Shown in pieces: positions 47,855-56,807 of a DNA stretch of 64,000 nucleotides. The stretch spans positions 5,995,001 through 6,059,000 of the forward strand of contig NZ_CP048209.1 of the NCBI RefSeq assembly GCF_010119935.1. Direction: 5' to 3'. The stretch is from Paenibacillus lycopersici (GTDB lineage Bacteria; Bacillota; Bacilli; Paenibacillales; Paenibacillaceae). A model generated the notes under the pieces. That model was not told where the DNA came from, searched no databases, and saw only the letters and a program-made list of their open reading frames with translations. The first letter of the stretch is position 1, and the number at the start of each line of letters is the position of its first letter. The position numbers and the translations under genes are program-made.

Positions 47855-49267
47855 ATGAGAAGAGTCGCCATCATCGGAGCCGGCAGCGTCGTGTTCTGCA
47901 AAACGCTGATCCTGGACATCATGGCAACGGAAGCGCTGGAAGAAACCGAGTTCGTCCTCATGGCGCCGTCGACCACCAGGACGACGCATGTGAAAAGCTA
48001 CATCGACCGCGTCATCGCCCAGAACAGCCTCAAGGCCACGGTTTCCATCACGACCGACCGCCGCGAGGCGCTGACGGGCGCGAACTACGTCATCTGCTCG
48101 TTCCAGATCGGCGGCTTGACCGCCTTCGAGATGGACTACAAAATCCCGCTCAAATACGGCGTCGACCAATGCATCGGCGACACCCTCGGGCCGGGCGGCG
48201 TCTTCCGCGCCCTGCGCAGCATTCCGGTCATCCTGGACGTCGCGCGCGACATGGAAGAGCTGTGTCCGAAAGCGATCCTGCTCAACTACGTCAACCCGAT
48301 GGCCATGATCTGCTGGGCGCTCGGCGAGACGAACATCCAGTACGTCGGCTTGTGCCATGGCGTGCAGACGACGCTCGACCTCATCTCCGGCTATACGGGC
48401 GTGCCGAAGCAGGAGATCGATTTTATTACGGGCGGCATCAATCACATGGGCTGGTTCCTGAAGCTCGAGCATGAGGGTCGCGACCTCTACCCGGCGCTGC
48501 GGGAGAAATTCGAGCAGCCGGAGTTCTACGTCAACGAGAAGGTGCGCGGCGAAGTGTTCCGTCATTTCGGCTATTTCATGACGGAATCGACGGGGCATCT
48601 GTCCGAGTACGTGCCATGGTTCCGCCACAGCAAGAAAGCGCTCGACCTCTACTGCGACGAGCCGGCGTTCGGCGGCGCATCCGGCGCGTACTACAACTGG
48701 TGCGTGTACGTCGGGAACAAATACAGCGATGCCGACATGCTCACGGACGAGTCGTCCGACCTGCCGCCGCGCAGCATCGAATACTGCGCCTACATCATCG
48801 AGGCGCTGGAGACCGGCAAGCCGTTCAAGTTCAGCGGCAATCTGCGCAATAACGGCATGATCAAGAACCTGCCGGACGACTGCTGCGCGGAAGGCCTCGT
48901 CTACGCGGACCGGACCGGCATCCACCGGACGATCGTCGGCGATCTGCCTGCGCAATGCGCGGCGCTGAACATGACGAACATCAACGTACAGCGCCTGGCC
49001 GTCATGGCCGCCAAATCCGGCGACCCGGAAACGGTCGTGCAGGCCATCGCCCTCGATCCGCTGACGTCGTCGGTGCTGACGCTGAAGGAAATCCGCGAGA
49101 TGGTGACGGAAATGCTCGACGCCGAGAGCGAATGGCTGCCGCAATTCGGCAACCGCCGGCCGCGTCCGACGCCGACGGTCCATATTCCGGCCGACGTGAA
49201 GCGCGCCGACGTGCCGATCGATCCGGCGCTTGCGATCTTCGCCCGGCTGGGCGAGCTGGCGCAATAA
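47855..49267 (+). CDS. Glycoside hydrolase family 4, alpha-galactosidase/alpha-glucosidase type
   Basis: A 470-residue GH4 enzyme. GH4 proteins use NAD+ and Mn2+ and cleave by an oxidation/elimination route. The Rossmann loop VAIIGAGSVVF opens the protein, NPMAMICWAL and GLCHGVQTTLDLISGYTG follow (Cys/His metal ligands), and GGINHMGWFLKLE is the family metal-site block. The MelA-like length and CHGVQ favour alpha-galactosidase, with alpha-glucosidase or alpha-glucuronidase also possible. The ATG at 47855 has a weak GGGGTG site. Repeat DNA fills the 0.9 kb upstream, and a terminator follows. Confidence 0.88.
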   Translation: MRRVAIIGAGSVVFCKTLILDIMATEALEETEFVLMAPSTTRTTHVKSYIDRVIAQNSLKATVSITTDRREALTGANYVICSFQIGGLTAFEMDYKIPLKYGVDQCIGDTLGPGGVFRALRSIPVILDVARDMEELCPKAILLNYVNPMAMICWALGETNIQYVGLCHGVQTTLDLISGYTGVPKQEIDFITGGINHMGWFLKLEHEGRDLYPALREKFEQPEFYVNEKVRGEVFRHFGYFMTESTGHLSEYVPWFRHSKKALDLYCDEPAFGGASGAYYNWCVYVGNKYSDADMLTDESSDLPPRSIEYCAYIIEALETGKPFKFSGNLRNNGMIKNLPDDCCAEGLVYADRTGIHRTIVGDLPAQCAALNMTNINVQRLAVMAAKSGDPETVVQAIALDPLTSSVLTLKEIREMVTEMLDAESEWLPQFGNRRPRPTPTVHIPADVKRADVPIDPALAIFARLGELAQ

Positions 49268-49290
49268 ACGGCTGGCCTCATTGAACAAAC

Positions 49291-49345
49291 AAAGCCCATC
49301 CAATTCAGAATCCGTCGAAGCGGATCCGAAATGGATGGGCTTTTT
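49291..49345. terminator. Bidirectional terminator between the GH4 gene and iolB
   Basis: AAAGCCCATCCA and TGGATGGGCTTT pair over 12 bp, with inner ATCCG/CGGAT; a T run follows on the plus strand. Confidence 0.8.
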
Positions 49346-49364
49346 ATCGATCGCGGAATGCGGT

Positions 49365-50183
49365 TTACTTCCCCGACGGCTTCGGCATAAGCCAAGCATG
49401 ATCGGGGTCGTTCCAGAACTTCCACGTCCGCACGGGGCCGGCCATGACGTTCAAGTAGTACGCATCGTAGCCGGGCGGCGCCGACACGGGATGATAGCCC
49501 CGCGGCACGAGCACGGCTTCGCCGTTCTTCACGGCCAGCGTCTTGTCCAGGGAGCGGTCGTCCGTGTAGACCCGCTGCACCGCGAAGCCCTGCTCCGGCT
49601 GCACCTCATAGTAGTATGTCTCCTCGAGCAACGACTCCTCGGGCAGATGATCGCGGTCGTGCTTATGCGGCGGATAGCTGGACCAATGGCCGCCGGGTGT
49701 GAACACTTCCACGACGAGCAAGCCGTCCGCGGCCTCGGATTCCGGCAAAATGTTATGGATCAGCCGCTCCGTGCTCCCTTGTCCGCGAACTTCAACGCCT
49801 ATTTGCTCCGGTCCGATGAGCCGGGCCGGATGCGTGCCCTTCCCGGGTGCCCAGCATACAGCGAGCCGCAGCCCGGTCAACGCCGCGACCTCGAAGCGGT
49901 CGCCGTTCGGCACGTAGACGGCATAAGGCGGGATTTTCTCGAAGACGCTCATCCTTGCCCCGATGCCCGTCCAAGCCTGCTTCGCCGTGACGACGTCCGC
50001 CCGGCCCGCGAGCAGCACAAGGCATGCTTCGCGGTCGCCGGTCGGAACGGCCAGCCGCTCCCCGGCCTCCAATTGGTACACCTCGAAGCCGACGTACGTC
50101 CATCCCGCCGACTCCGGCGTGATCCGCAGCACATTGCCGTCGGGATCCGGCGTACGATTCGGTTTGACAATCAGTTCGCTCAT
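49365..50183 (-). CDS. iolB: 5-deoxy-glucuronate isomerase
   Basis: A 272-residue bicupin enzyme that converts 5-deoxy-D-glucuronate to 5-dehydro-2-deoxy-D-gluconate in myo-inositol breakdown. The block GGHWSSYPPHKHDRDHLPEESLLEETYYYEV carries the His/Glu metal site of IolB, followed by GEAVLVPRGYHPVSAPPGYDAYYLNVMAGP. It is the last gene of the iol operon, 78 bp behind iolA. AGGAGCGC precedes the ATG. Confidence 0.95.
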   Translation of the reverse strand: MSELIVKPNRTPDPDGNVLRITPESAGWTYVGFEVYQLEAGERLAVPTGDREACLVLLAGRADVVTAKQAWTGIGARMSVFEKIPPYAVYVPNGDRFEVAALTGLRLAVCWAPGKGTHPARLIGPEQIGVEVRGQGSTERLIHNILPESEAADGLLVVEVFTPGGHWSSYPPHKHDRDHLPEESLLEETYYYEVQPEQGFAVQRVYTDDRSLDKTLAVKNGEAVLVPRGYHPVSAPPGYDAYYLNVMAGPVRTWKFWNDPDHAWLMPKPSGK

Positions 50184-50261
50184 GTTGCGCTCCTTTCTTG
50201 CGATGGCCGGGGCTTCCCGGAGAACCGATCAGCGCGGTTCCCCCATACCCCGGCGAGGCGG

Positions 50262-51722
50262 CTACCAGCGCGCCGTCACCATTTTCTTGCGCGTATAGAA
50301 CTCCACGCCGTCCGGACCGTTCGCGTGCAGGTCGCCGTAGAACGACTTTTTCCAGCCCGAGAACGGGAAGAACGCCATCGGCGCGGGCACGCCCAGATTG
50401 ATGCCGAGCATGCCGGCGTCGATCGTTTCGCGGAAGCGGCGGACATGGCTGCCGTTCTGCGTGAACAGGCAGGCGCCGTTCGCGAAGTCCGAACGGTTGG
50501 CAAGCGCGATCGCCTCGTCCAGGCTCGCGACGTGCACGACCGACAGCACCGGCGCGAAAATCTCGTCCTTCCAAATCTTCATCTCGCTCGTCACGTGATC
50601 GAAGATCGTCGGGCCGACGAAATACCCGTCGCCCGATGCCGCCGCGTCCGTACGGCCGTCCCGGCGCAGAACCGCGCCGTCCTGCTCGCCGGAGGCGATG
50701 TAGCCGAGCGTACGCTCCTTATGCGGACCGCGGATAACCGGGCCGAGGAAGACGCCCTCGTCGAGACCGTTGCCGATCGTGATCTTGTCCGCCGCTTCGA
50801 CCAGCTTCGCGATCAGCGGCTCGGCGGCATCGCCGACGGCGACGACGACGGAGCATGCCATGCAGCGCTCGCCCGCGGAACCGAAGGCCGCGCCGACGAT
50901 CTGCGTCACCGCCGCGTCGAGGTCCGCGTCCGGCATGACGATGGAGTGGTTCTTGGCGCCGGCCAGCGCTTGAACGCGCTTGCCGTGCGCCGACGCCGTC
51001 TTATAGACGTATTCGGCCACCGGCTGAGAGCCGACGAACGAGATCGCCTTGACGCCGGGATGCTCCAGCAGCCCGTTCACGACGTCGTGCGCGCCGTGGA
51101 CGACGTTCAGCACGCCGTCCGGCAGGCCCGCTTCGCGGAACAGCTCGGCGAGCCGGTTCGCGAGCAGCGGCGTCCGTTCGGACGGCTTCAGCACGAACGT
51201 ATTGCCGCAGGCGATCGCAAGCGGGAACATCCAGCACGGCACCATCATCGGGAAGTTGAACGGCGTAATGCCGCCCACGACGCCGACCGGGTAGCGGTAC
51301 ATGCCGGACTCCAGGTTCGTCGCGATGTCGGGCAGCTGGCGGCCCATCATGAGCGACGGCGCGCCAGCGGCGAATTCCACGCATTCGATGCCACGCAGCA
51401 CCTCGCCATGCGCTTCGGTATAGCTCTTGCCGTTCTCCAGCGTGACGATGCGGGCCAGCTCCTCCCAGTGATCGACGAGCAGCTGCTGGTATTTGAACAG
51501 CACGCGCGCGCGGCGGGGAACCGGCGTCTTGCTCCACGTCTCGAAGGCATTCTTCGCGGCGCGCACGGCACCTTTCAGTTCTTCCTTGCTCGAGAGCGGG
51601 GTATAGGCGATGATCTCGCCGGTGGCCGGATTATATACCGGCTCGGAGCTGCCGGAGACGGAGGCGACCCATTCGCCGCCGATGAAGTTGTTCAGCAGGG
51701 CCGGTGCGTTCGTGTGGGACAT
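50262..51722 (-). CDS. iolA: Methylmalonate-semialdehyde dehydrogenase (acylating)
   Basis: A 486-residue aldehyde dehydrogenase of the MmsA/IolA branch that turns malonate semialdehyde into acetyl-CoA with CO2 release and NADH. PVGVVGGITPFNFPMMVPCW is the NAD pocket, SERTPLLANRLAELF follows, and GSAGERCMACSV holds the catalytic Cys. The Glu general base of ordinary aldehyde dehydrogenases is absent, as in this subfamily. ATG at 51722 is preferred since GGAG is 10 nt upstream; ATG 51731 overlaps it. It lies in the iol operon between iolC and iolB. Confidence 0.95.
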   Translation of the reverse strand: MSHTNAPALLNNFIGGEWVASVSGSSEPVYNPATGEIIAYTPLSSKEELKGAVRAAKNAFETWSKTPVPRRARVLFKYQQLLVDHWEELARIVTLENGKSYTEAHGEVLRGIECVEFAAGAPSLMMGRQLPDIATNLESGMYRYPVGVVGGITPFNFPMMVPCWMFPLAIACGNTFVLKPSERTPLLANRLAELFREAGLPDGVLNVVHGAHDVVNGLLEHPGVKAISFVGSQPVAEYVYKTASAHGKRVQALAGAKNHSIVMPDADLDAAVTQIVGAAFGSAGERCMACSVVVAVGDAAEPLIAKLVEAADKITIGNGLDEGVFLGPVIRGPHKERTLGYIASGEQDGAVLRRDGRTDAAASGDGYFVGPTIFDHVTSEMKIWKDEIFAPVLSVVHVASLDEAIALANRSDFANGACLFTQNGSHVRRFRETIDAGMLGINLGVPAPMAFFPFSGWKKSFYGDLHANGPDGVEFYTRKKMVTARW

Positions 51723-51744
51723 ACGGTTCATTCTCCTTTCGATA

Positions 51745-52743
51745 TTACGCGTGTTGGGATGTCTCGATGTAAGCGTCGACCTGCTCGGCCGTCGGCATCG
51801 CGTCGGAACAGCTGTGGCTCGAGATGACGATGGACGCCGCCGCGCTGCCGTACTCCATGCTGCGGGCGACGCTCCAGCCCTGCATCAGGCCGTGCAGGAA
51901 GCCGGCCGCGTACGAATCGCCGGCTCCGAACGTCTTGACGATCTTCGCCGGGAAGATCGCGCCCCGGTGCGAGCCGCCGTCCCTGGCGTAGGCGATGGAG
52001 CCGTCCTTGCCGTGTTTAATGATCACAAGCTCGGCGTGGCAGCCGAACCATTGCGCCGCCGTTACCTCGTCGCTGTGCGCGGCGTTGCCGTCGAAGCGCT
52101 CGAGCATATCGAACTCCTCGCGGGTGCCGATGATAATATCGCTCTTCTCCGCCGCCAAGTGGTAATAGACGGCCGTCTCTTCGGGCGAGGTCCACGTGTA
52201 CGGGCGGTAATCAATGTCGAATACGACCTTCGTGCCGTGCTTGCGGGCATAGCGGAGCGCGAGCAGCACCGCTTCGCGCGAAGGGCTCTTGGCGAGCGCC
52301 GTGCCGGAGACGAGCAGCGCCTTGCTCTCCGCGATCAGCCCCTCGTCCACTTCTTCGGGCGCAAGCAGCAGGTCGGCGGCGTTGTCGCGGTACATGAGGA
52401 TGCTGCAGTCTTCGGGACTCTTGATCTCCGTAAACGCAAGCCCCGTCACGGCGCCCGTCCGGTCCGTCGTCACGCCGGCCGTGTCGATGCCGTTATCGTG
52501 CAGATAGCTCCGGATGAACCGCCCCATCTGGTCGTCCGCGATTTTGCCGATGAAGGCCGCGCGGTGGCCGAGGCGGGACATGCCGATGCAAATATTGGCC
52601 GGCGAACCGCCGACGTATTTGGTAAACGTCATCGTCTCTTCCATCGGACGGTTGATTTCGTTGGCGTTCAGATCGATACACAGCCGGCCGATCGCGACGA
52701 AGTCGCGCGGCCTGCCGGCGGGAAACGCTAAGGTGTTTTCCAT
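51745..52743 (-). CDS. iolC: 5-dehydro-2-deoxygluconokinase
   Basis: A 332-residue PfkB-family kinase that phosphorylates 5-dehydro-2-deoxy-D-gluconate. DFVAIGRLCIDLNANEINRP and KYVGGSPANICIGMSRLG form the N-terminal signature of IolC; FGAGDSYAAGFLHGLM is the catalytic C-terminal motif with the GAGD base. The ATG follows AAGGAGG. It lies 31 bp behind iolD and 22 bp ahead of iolA. Confidence 0.95.
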   Translation of the reverse strand: MENTLAFPAGRPRDFVAIGRLCIDLNANEINRPMEETMTFTKYVGGSPANICIGMSRLGHRAAFIGKIADDQMGRFIRSYLHDNGIDTAGVTTDRTGAVTGLAFTEIKSPEDCSILMYRDNAADLLLAPEEVDEGLIAESKALLVSGTALAKSPSREAVLLALRYARKHGTKVVFDIDYRPYTWTSPEETAVYYHLAAEKSDIIIGTREEFDMLERFDGNAAHSDEVTAAQWFGCHAELVIIKHGKDGSIAYARDGGSHRGAIFPAKIVKTFGAGDSYAAGFLHGLMQGWSVARSMEYGSAAASIVISSHSCSDAMPTAEQVDAYIETSQHA

Positions 52744-52774
52744 CGGGCAGCCCTCCTTGATGTTGGGAATTGCA

Positions 52775-54640
52775 TCAGTACGGTCGCGCAGCCTTCAACG
52801 CAGTCTGCATGCGGCTGTGCGCGGCGACGACATTGCCGCTCGCGGACACTTCCGGCACGCCGACATGCCACCACGATTCGTAGCCGTCCGTATTCGTGCC
52901 CGGCAGCACCTTGATCTCTACCAGCACCGGGCCTTCTTCGTCCTTCGCGCGCCGCAGCGCGTCCGCGAGTTCCTCCGCCGTGCGCGCCGTATAGGCGGCG
53001 GCGCCCAAGCTGCGGGCATGCATCGCGAAATCGATCGGCATGTAATCGCCGTTCAGACGCCCCGTTGCCTTGGACCGGTAACGGAATTCATTGCCGAAGC
53101 CGTCGCTGCCGTGCCCGCGCTGCAAATTATGAATGCATTGGAAGCCATGGTTGTCGAGCAGCAGCACCGTCAGCTTCACGCCTTCCTGAATGGCCGTCAC
53201 GAGCTCCGAATGAAGCATCAGGTAACTGCCGTCGCCAACGAAGGCATAGACGTCCCGCTCCGGCTCGGCCAGCGCCGCGCCGAACGCGCCGCTCACCTCG
53301 TAGCCCATGCACGAGAAGCCGTATTCCATATGGTACGTCTTCGGCTCGGTCGTCCGCCAGACGCGGTGCAGGTCGCCGGGCAGGCTGCCGGCGGCGCAGA
53401 CGACGACGTCCGTCGCGCCGACGAAGCCGTTGATGACGCCGAGCGCGCGCGTCTGCGTCAAGCCGTCCTCGCGCTCGAGCGCGTAGAGCCGGTCGACCTC
53501 GCGGTCCCACTCCGCCTTCAGCGCGGCGATCTCGCCTTCCGCGTAGCCGCTGCCGTAGCCGCGCGCCGTCAGCTCGGCTTGCAGCCCGGCAAGTCCGGTC
53601 CGCGCGTCGGCCGTCACGGCCACGCCTTCCAGCTTCGCCGCATCGAACGCGCTGACATTGATATTGACGAACGCGACGCCGGGCCGGCGGAACGCCGACT
53701 TGGACGCGGTCGTGAAGTCCGAGAAACGCGTGCCGACGCCGATAACGACATCCGCCTCGGCGGCGATCCGGTTCGCCGCCAGCGTGCCGGTCGTGCCGAC
53801 GCCGCCGAGGGCGAGCGGATGGTTCCACGGCATCGCGCTCTTGCCGGCCTGCGTCTCCGCGACCGGGATGCCGAACGCTTCCGCGAACCGGCGCAGCTCA
53901 TCCGCGGCTTCGGCGTAGAGCACGCCGCCGCCCGCGACGATGAGCGGCCGCCGCTTGCCGGCGAAGGCATCGGCCGCGCGGCGCACCGCCTCCGGGGATG
54001 CCGGACGGCGGTCCGCATAATGCACCCGCTTGCCGAAGAACGCGGCCGGGTAATCGTACGCTTCCGCCTGCACGTCCTGCGGCAGCGCCAACGTCACCGC
54101 GCCGGTCTCCGCCGGGTCGGTCAGGATGCGCATCGCCTGCAGCAGGGAGGCCATCAGCTGCTCCGGCCGGACGATCCGGTCCCAGAACTTGCTGACCGGC
54201 CGGAAGGCATCCGTCGCGGCAACCGTATAGTCGCCCGGCACTTCCAGCTGCTGCAGCACGGGGTCCGGCTGGCGGCCGGCGAAATTGTCGCCCGGCAGCA
54301 GCAGGACGGGAATGCGGTTCACCGTCGCCGTCGCGGCCGCCGTCGCCATGTTGAGGGCGCCGGGACCGATCGACGACGTGCAGGCGTAGATCTGCCGCCG
54401 ATTCTTCTGCTTGGCGTAGGCCGCGGCGGCATGCACCATTCCTTGTTCGTTTTTGCCCTGGATGAACTCGAGCTCGCCGGGCACCCGTTCGAGCGCCTCG
54501 CCGAGGCCCGTCACATTGCCGTGACCGAAGATGCCCATCACGCCGCGGACGAATTTGATTTCCTCCCCGTCCACGGACAGGTATTGGTTATCCAGAAATT
54601 TAAGCAGCGCTTGGGCCATGGTCAATCGGATCGTACTCAT
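52775..54640 (-). CDS. iolD: 3D-(3,5/4)-trihydroxycyclohexane-1,2-dione hydrolase
   Basis: A 621-residue thiamine diphosphate enzyme that opens the ring of the inositol-derived dione. MSTIRLTMAQALLKFLDNQY with GVMGIFGHGNVTGLGEAL is the IolD N-terminus; ACTSSIGPGALNMATAAA and FVGDGSYLMLHSELV with LLLDNHGFQCIHNLQ are the pyrimidine and diphosphate parts (GDGS and N motifs). The ATG at 54640 follows GGAGG; the 30 upstream in-frame residues look unrelated. It leads the run iolD-iolC-iolA-iolB. Confidence 0.95.
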   Translation of the reverse strand: MSTIRLTMAQALLKFLDNQYLSVDGEEIKFVRGVMGIFGHGNVTGLGEALERVPGELEFIQGKNEQGMVHAAAAYAKQKNRRQIYACTSSIGPGALNMATAAATATVNRIPVLLLPGDNFAGRQPDPVLQQLEVPGDYTVAATDAFRPVSKFWDRIVRPEQLMASLLQAMRILTDPAETGAVTLALPQDVQAEAYDYPAAFFGKRVHYADRRPASPEAVRRAADAFAGKRRPLIVAGGGVLYAEAADELRRFAEAFGIPVAETQAGKSAMPWNHPLALGGVGTTGTLAANRIAAEADVVIGVGTRFSDFTTASKSAFRRPGVAFVNINVSAFDAAKLEGVAVTADARTGLAGLQAELTARGYGSGYAEGEIAALKAEWDREVDRLYALEREDGLTQTRALGVINGFVGATDVVVCAAGSLPGDLHRVWRTTEPKTYHMEYGFSCMGYEVSGAFGAALAEPERDVYAFVGDGSYLMLHSELVTAIQEGVKLTVLLLDNHGFQCIHNLQRGHGSDGFGNEFRYRSKATGRLNGDYMPIDFAMHARSLGAAAYTARTAEELADALRRAKDEEGPVLVEIKVLPGTNTDGYESWWHVGVPEVSASGNVVAAHSRMQTALKAARPY

Positions 54641-54744
54641 GCGCGGCCGCCTCCATTCGTCGAATTTGCCGCAATCGGCATCGATTCCGTAACTAACACC
54701 GGATTCCTCTCCTTCGCTTGTCCACGTCATCCGCGGCTGCCGTC

Positions 54745-55497
54745 TTAGAGCGTCTCTTCCAGCCTGCGCAAATACTCGTAGCTCTGCGCAAGGCTATCCA
54801 GCGGACTGCCCGGGCAGTAGTCCTGCTCGACGGCGAACCATTCGACGCCGCTTGCCAGTCCCCAGCGGAGAATCGGCGCGAAGTCGATGACGCCTGAGCC
54901 GATCTCGGCGAAGTACTGCCGGTCGTCGTTCGTCATGTCCTTCAGGTGCAGGATCGGCATCCGGTGCGCGTATTGGCGAATGTACGACAGCGGATCCTGC
55001 CCCGCCTTCTTGACCCAATACGTATCGATCTCGGCATATACCACCGGATCGTCCAGCAAGTAATCGAGCGCGAACTTGCCGTCCATCATCGTGTGAAACT
55101 CGAAATCGTGGTTATGATAGCCGACGCGGAAATCCGTCCCTTTCACGCGCTCCGCCACGGCCAGCAGGTCGCGCTTGACGCTCGCGTAGCCATCGGGGTT
55201 TTGCAGCCCGTCGGGCAGCGAATGGCAGATGAAATCCTTCGTGCCGAACAGGCGCGCCTCTTCCAGCACGTTGTCCAAATCATCCTTCATGCGCGGCAGG
55301 CCGACGTGCATGCCGGCGGTCTTGAGTCCAAGCTCCTTCGCGATCGCCGCGATATCGCGGGCCGGATTGCCGTGCAAGCCGTCGATCTGAACGGCCGCCC
55401 AGCCCATCTTGGCCAGTTCCCGGAGCAGGCCTTCGAAATCCTTCTTCGCTTCGTTCCGTACCGTGAACAGCTGCGCCGCCAGTTTATTCCGGATCAT
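54745..55497 (-). CDS. Sugar phosphate isomerase/epimerase family TIM-barrel protein
   Basis: A 250-residue xylose-isomerase-like barrel. LAAQLFTVRNEAKKDFEGLLRELAKMG is the opening. RVGYHNHDFEFHTM, YAEIDTYWVKKAGQDP, ILHLKDMTNDDRQYFAEIGSG and EWFAVEQDYCPGSPL hold metal ligands (His, Glu, Asp, His, Glu). It is shorter than typical IolE (inosose dehydratase), yet context suggests an inosose or inositol epimerase/isomerase role like IolE or IolI. Its ATG overlaps the stop of the upstream aldo/keto reductase by 4 bp (ATGA), so translation is coupled. Confidence 0.85.
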   Translation of the reverse strand: MIRNKLAAQLFTVRNEAKKDFEGLLRELAKMGWAAVQIDGLHGNPARDIAAIAKELGLKTAGMHVGLPRMKDDLDNVLEEARLFGTKDFICHSLPDGLQNPDGYASVKRDLLAVAERVKGTDFRVGYHNHDFEFHTMMDGKFALDYLLDDPVVYAEIDTYWVKKAGQDPLSYIRQYAHRMPILHLKDMTNDDRQYFAEIGSGVIDFAPILRWGLASGVEWFAVEQDYCPGSPLDSLAQSYEYLRRLEETL

Positions 55498-56435
55498 TGT
55501 CCGATCGCCTCCCTTTTCAAATCCAGCCACTCCACTTCCGCCGGCGTCAGCTTCAGCTGCATGGCCTCGATCGACGAACGCAGCTCCTCCGCACTCCGCG
55601 GACCGATGATCGCGCATGTCGCGAACGGCTGGTGCAGCACGTACGACAGCGCAAGCTGGATCGGCGTGACGCCCTTCTCTCCGGCGAGCCGCAAGGCGCG
55701 GCGGTACCGCTCCCAGTTGTCGTCGTTGTAGTAGACGCGCACCATTTCCTCGTTCGAGGTGTCCTCCGGCGTAAACTGCCCGGAGAAGAAGCCGCCTGCC
55801 TGCGCCGACCATGACAGCAGCGGCATGCCGTTCGCCGCATGCCAAGCGATCGTCGCCTCGTCCGCCGAGACGACGCCCGGCCAGCGCGGCGCCTGCGGCT
55901 TCGCCAGGCTCAGGTTCGTGCTGCTGAACGCGAAGCCCGTCAAGCCGTGCGCGGCCGCGTAATCGTTCGCTTGCCGGATCCGCTCGTGCGTCCAGTTCGA
56001 TGCGCCGAACGCGCCGATCCGCCCCGCCTCCTTGTGCGCGTGCAGCTCTTCAATGATCGGGCCGACCTCGACGGCGGGATCGTCGCGGTGCAGCGCGTAC
56101 AGCTCGACATGATCCGTGCCGAGCCGTTCCAGGCTCTCGGTCAAATCCTGCCGGATCGCCGCCGGGTTGACCCGCGGGCCCGGGCTGCCGTCGTCATGAT
56201 GGGCGCCTTTCGTCAGAATGGCAACCTTGTCGCGCAGCTTCTCTTCGGCGAGCCATTGGCCGAGCAGCTTCTCTCGTCCCCGATATTGGTGCGCGGTATC
56301 GAACGTGGCGCCGCCGGCATTCACGTAAGCGCGCAGCATCGCGATTTCGCTCTCGCCAAGCGCCCGCAGATCGCCGGTACCCAGAATGAGGCGGGATATC
56401 GGCTTAGTCACGCCTTGAATTCGTATCGTTATCAT
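55494..56435 (-). CDS. Aldo/keto reductase
   Basis: A 313-residue NADP-type aldo/keto reductase with the (beta/alpha)8 barrel. GATFDTAHQYRGREKLLGQWL carries the catalytic Asp and Tyr, VAILTKGAHHDD the Lys, and VELYALHRDDPAVEVG the His. The late part (ATCAIIGPRSAEELRSSIEAM) is the cofactor segment. It resembles IolS/YcsN-type reductases and might act on an inosose or on a sugar aldehyde. AAGGAGG precedes the ATG. It is the first gene of the iol half, with a LacI operator 58 bp upstream. Confidence 0.88.
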   Translation of the reverse strand: MITIRIQGVTKPISRLILGTGDLRALGESEIAMLRAYVNAGGATFDTAHQYRGREKLLGQWLAEEKLRDKVAILTKGAHHDDGSPGPRVNPAAIRQDLTESLERLGTDHVELYALHRDDPAVEVGPIIEELHAHKEAGRIGAFGASNWTHERIRQANDYAAAHGLTGFAFSSTNLSLAKPQAPRWPGVVSADEATIAWHAANGMPLLSWSAQAGGFFSGQFTPEDTSNEEMVRVYYNDDNWERYRRALRLAGEKGVTPIQLALSYVLHQPFATCAIIGPRSAEELRSSIEAMQLKLTPAEVEWLDLKREAIGQ

Positions 56436-56492
56436 TGTGCATCCTCCTTGGAGCGATCGCCTTCAGAATGAGTGCCTTGGTTCTTCGTAATC

Positions 56493-56506
56493 TGGTACCG
56501 ATACCA
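56493..56506. promoter_or_regulatory. LacI-type operator ahead of the iol operon
   Basis: TGGTACCGATACCA is a near-perfect dyad around a central CG, the same pattern as three sites before the ABC importer at 62150-62229. Confidence 0.75.
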
Positions 56507-56563
56507 TATCGATTGTTGCCACATCATCAACCAACCATCTATACGGAATTCGTCTTGACTGCT

Positions 56564-56615
56564 GCTTCTTTGTTTCTTTGTTTCTTTGTTTCTTTGCTTC
56601 CTTGCTTCCTTCCTT
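56564..56615. repeat. Polypyrimidine simple repeat (TTTCTTTG)n
   Basis: TTTCTTTG repeats three to four times and grades into CTTCCTTG units. On the minus strand it reads AAAGAAACAAAG, upstream of the aldo/keto reductase promoter region. It is a slippage-prone tract. Confidence 0.75.
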
Positions 56616-56807
56616 GCTATATTTCCGGCAACCGGCGGGGCTCCCGGCGTTCATCGGCGAACGGCGCGGGATACAAGCGCGTTCATCTGCATACATACGC
56701 AGCCCTGGTTGAGCAGGCGCGCCGTCTCGCGAGGTTACGCCGGCCATGCCGCGTTGTGGTCAGAAATCACGCCGCGTCCCCCTTCGAACCAATTACCGTC
56801 GGACATG

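Noticed and set aside
49230..51827. 865-residue plus-strand frame opposite iolB and iolA
   Set aside because: Antisense of strongly conserved enzymes; no start site and no domain.
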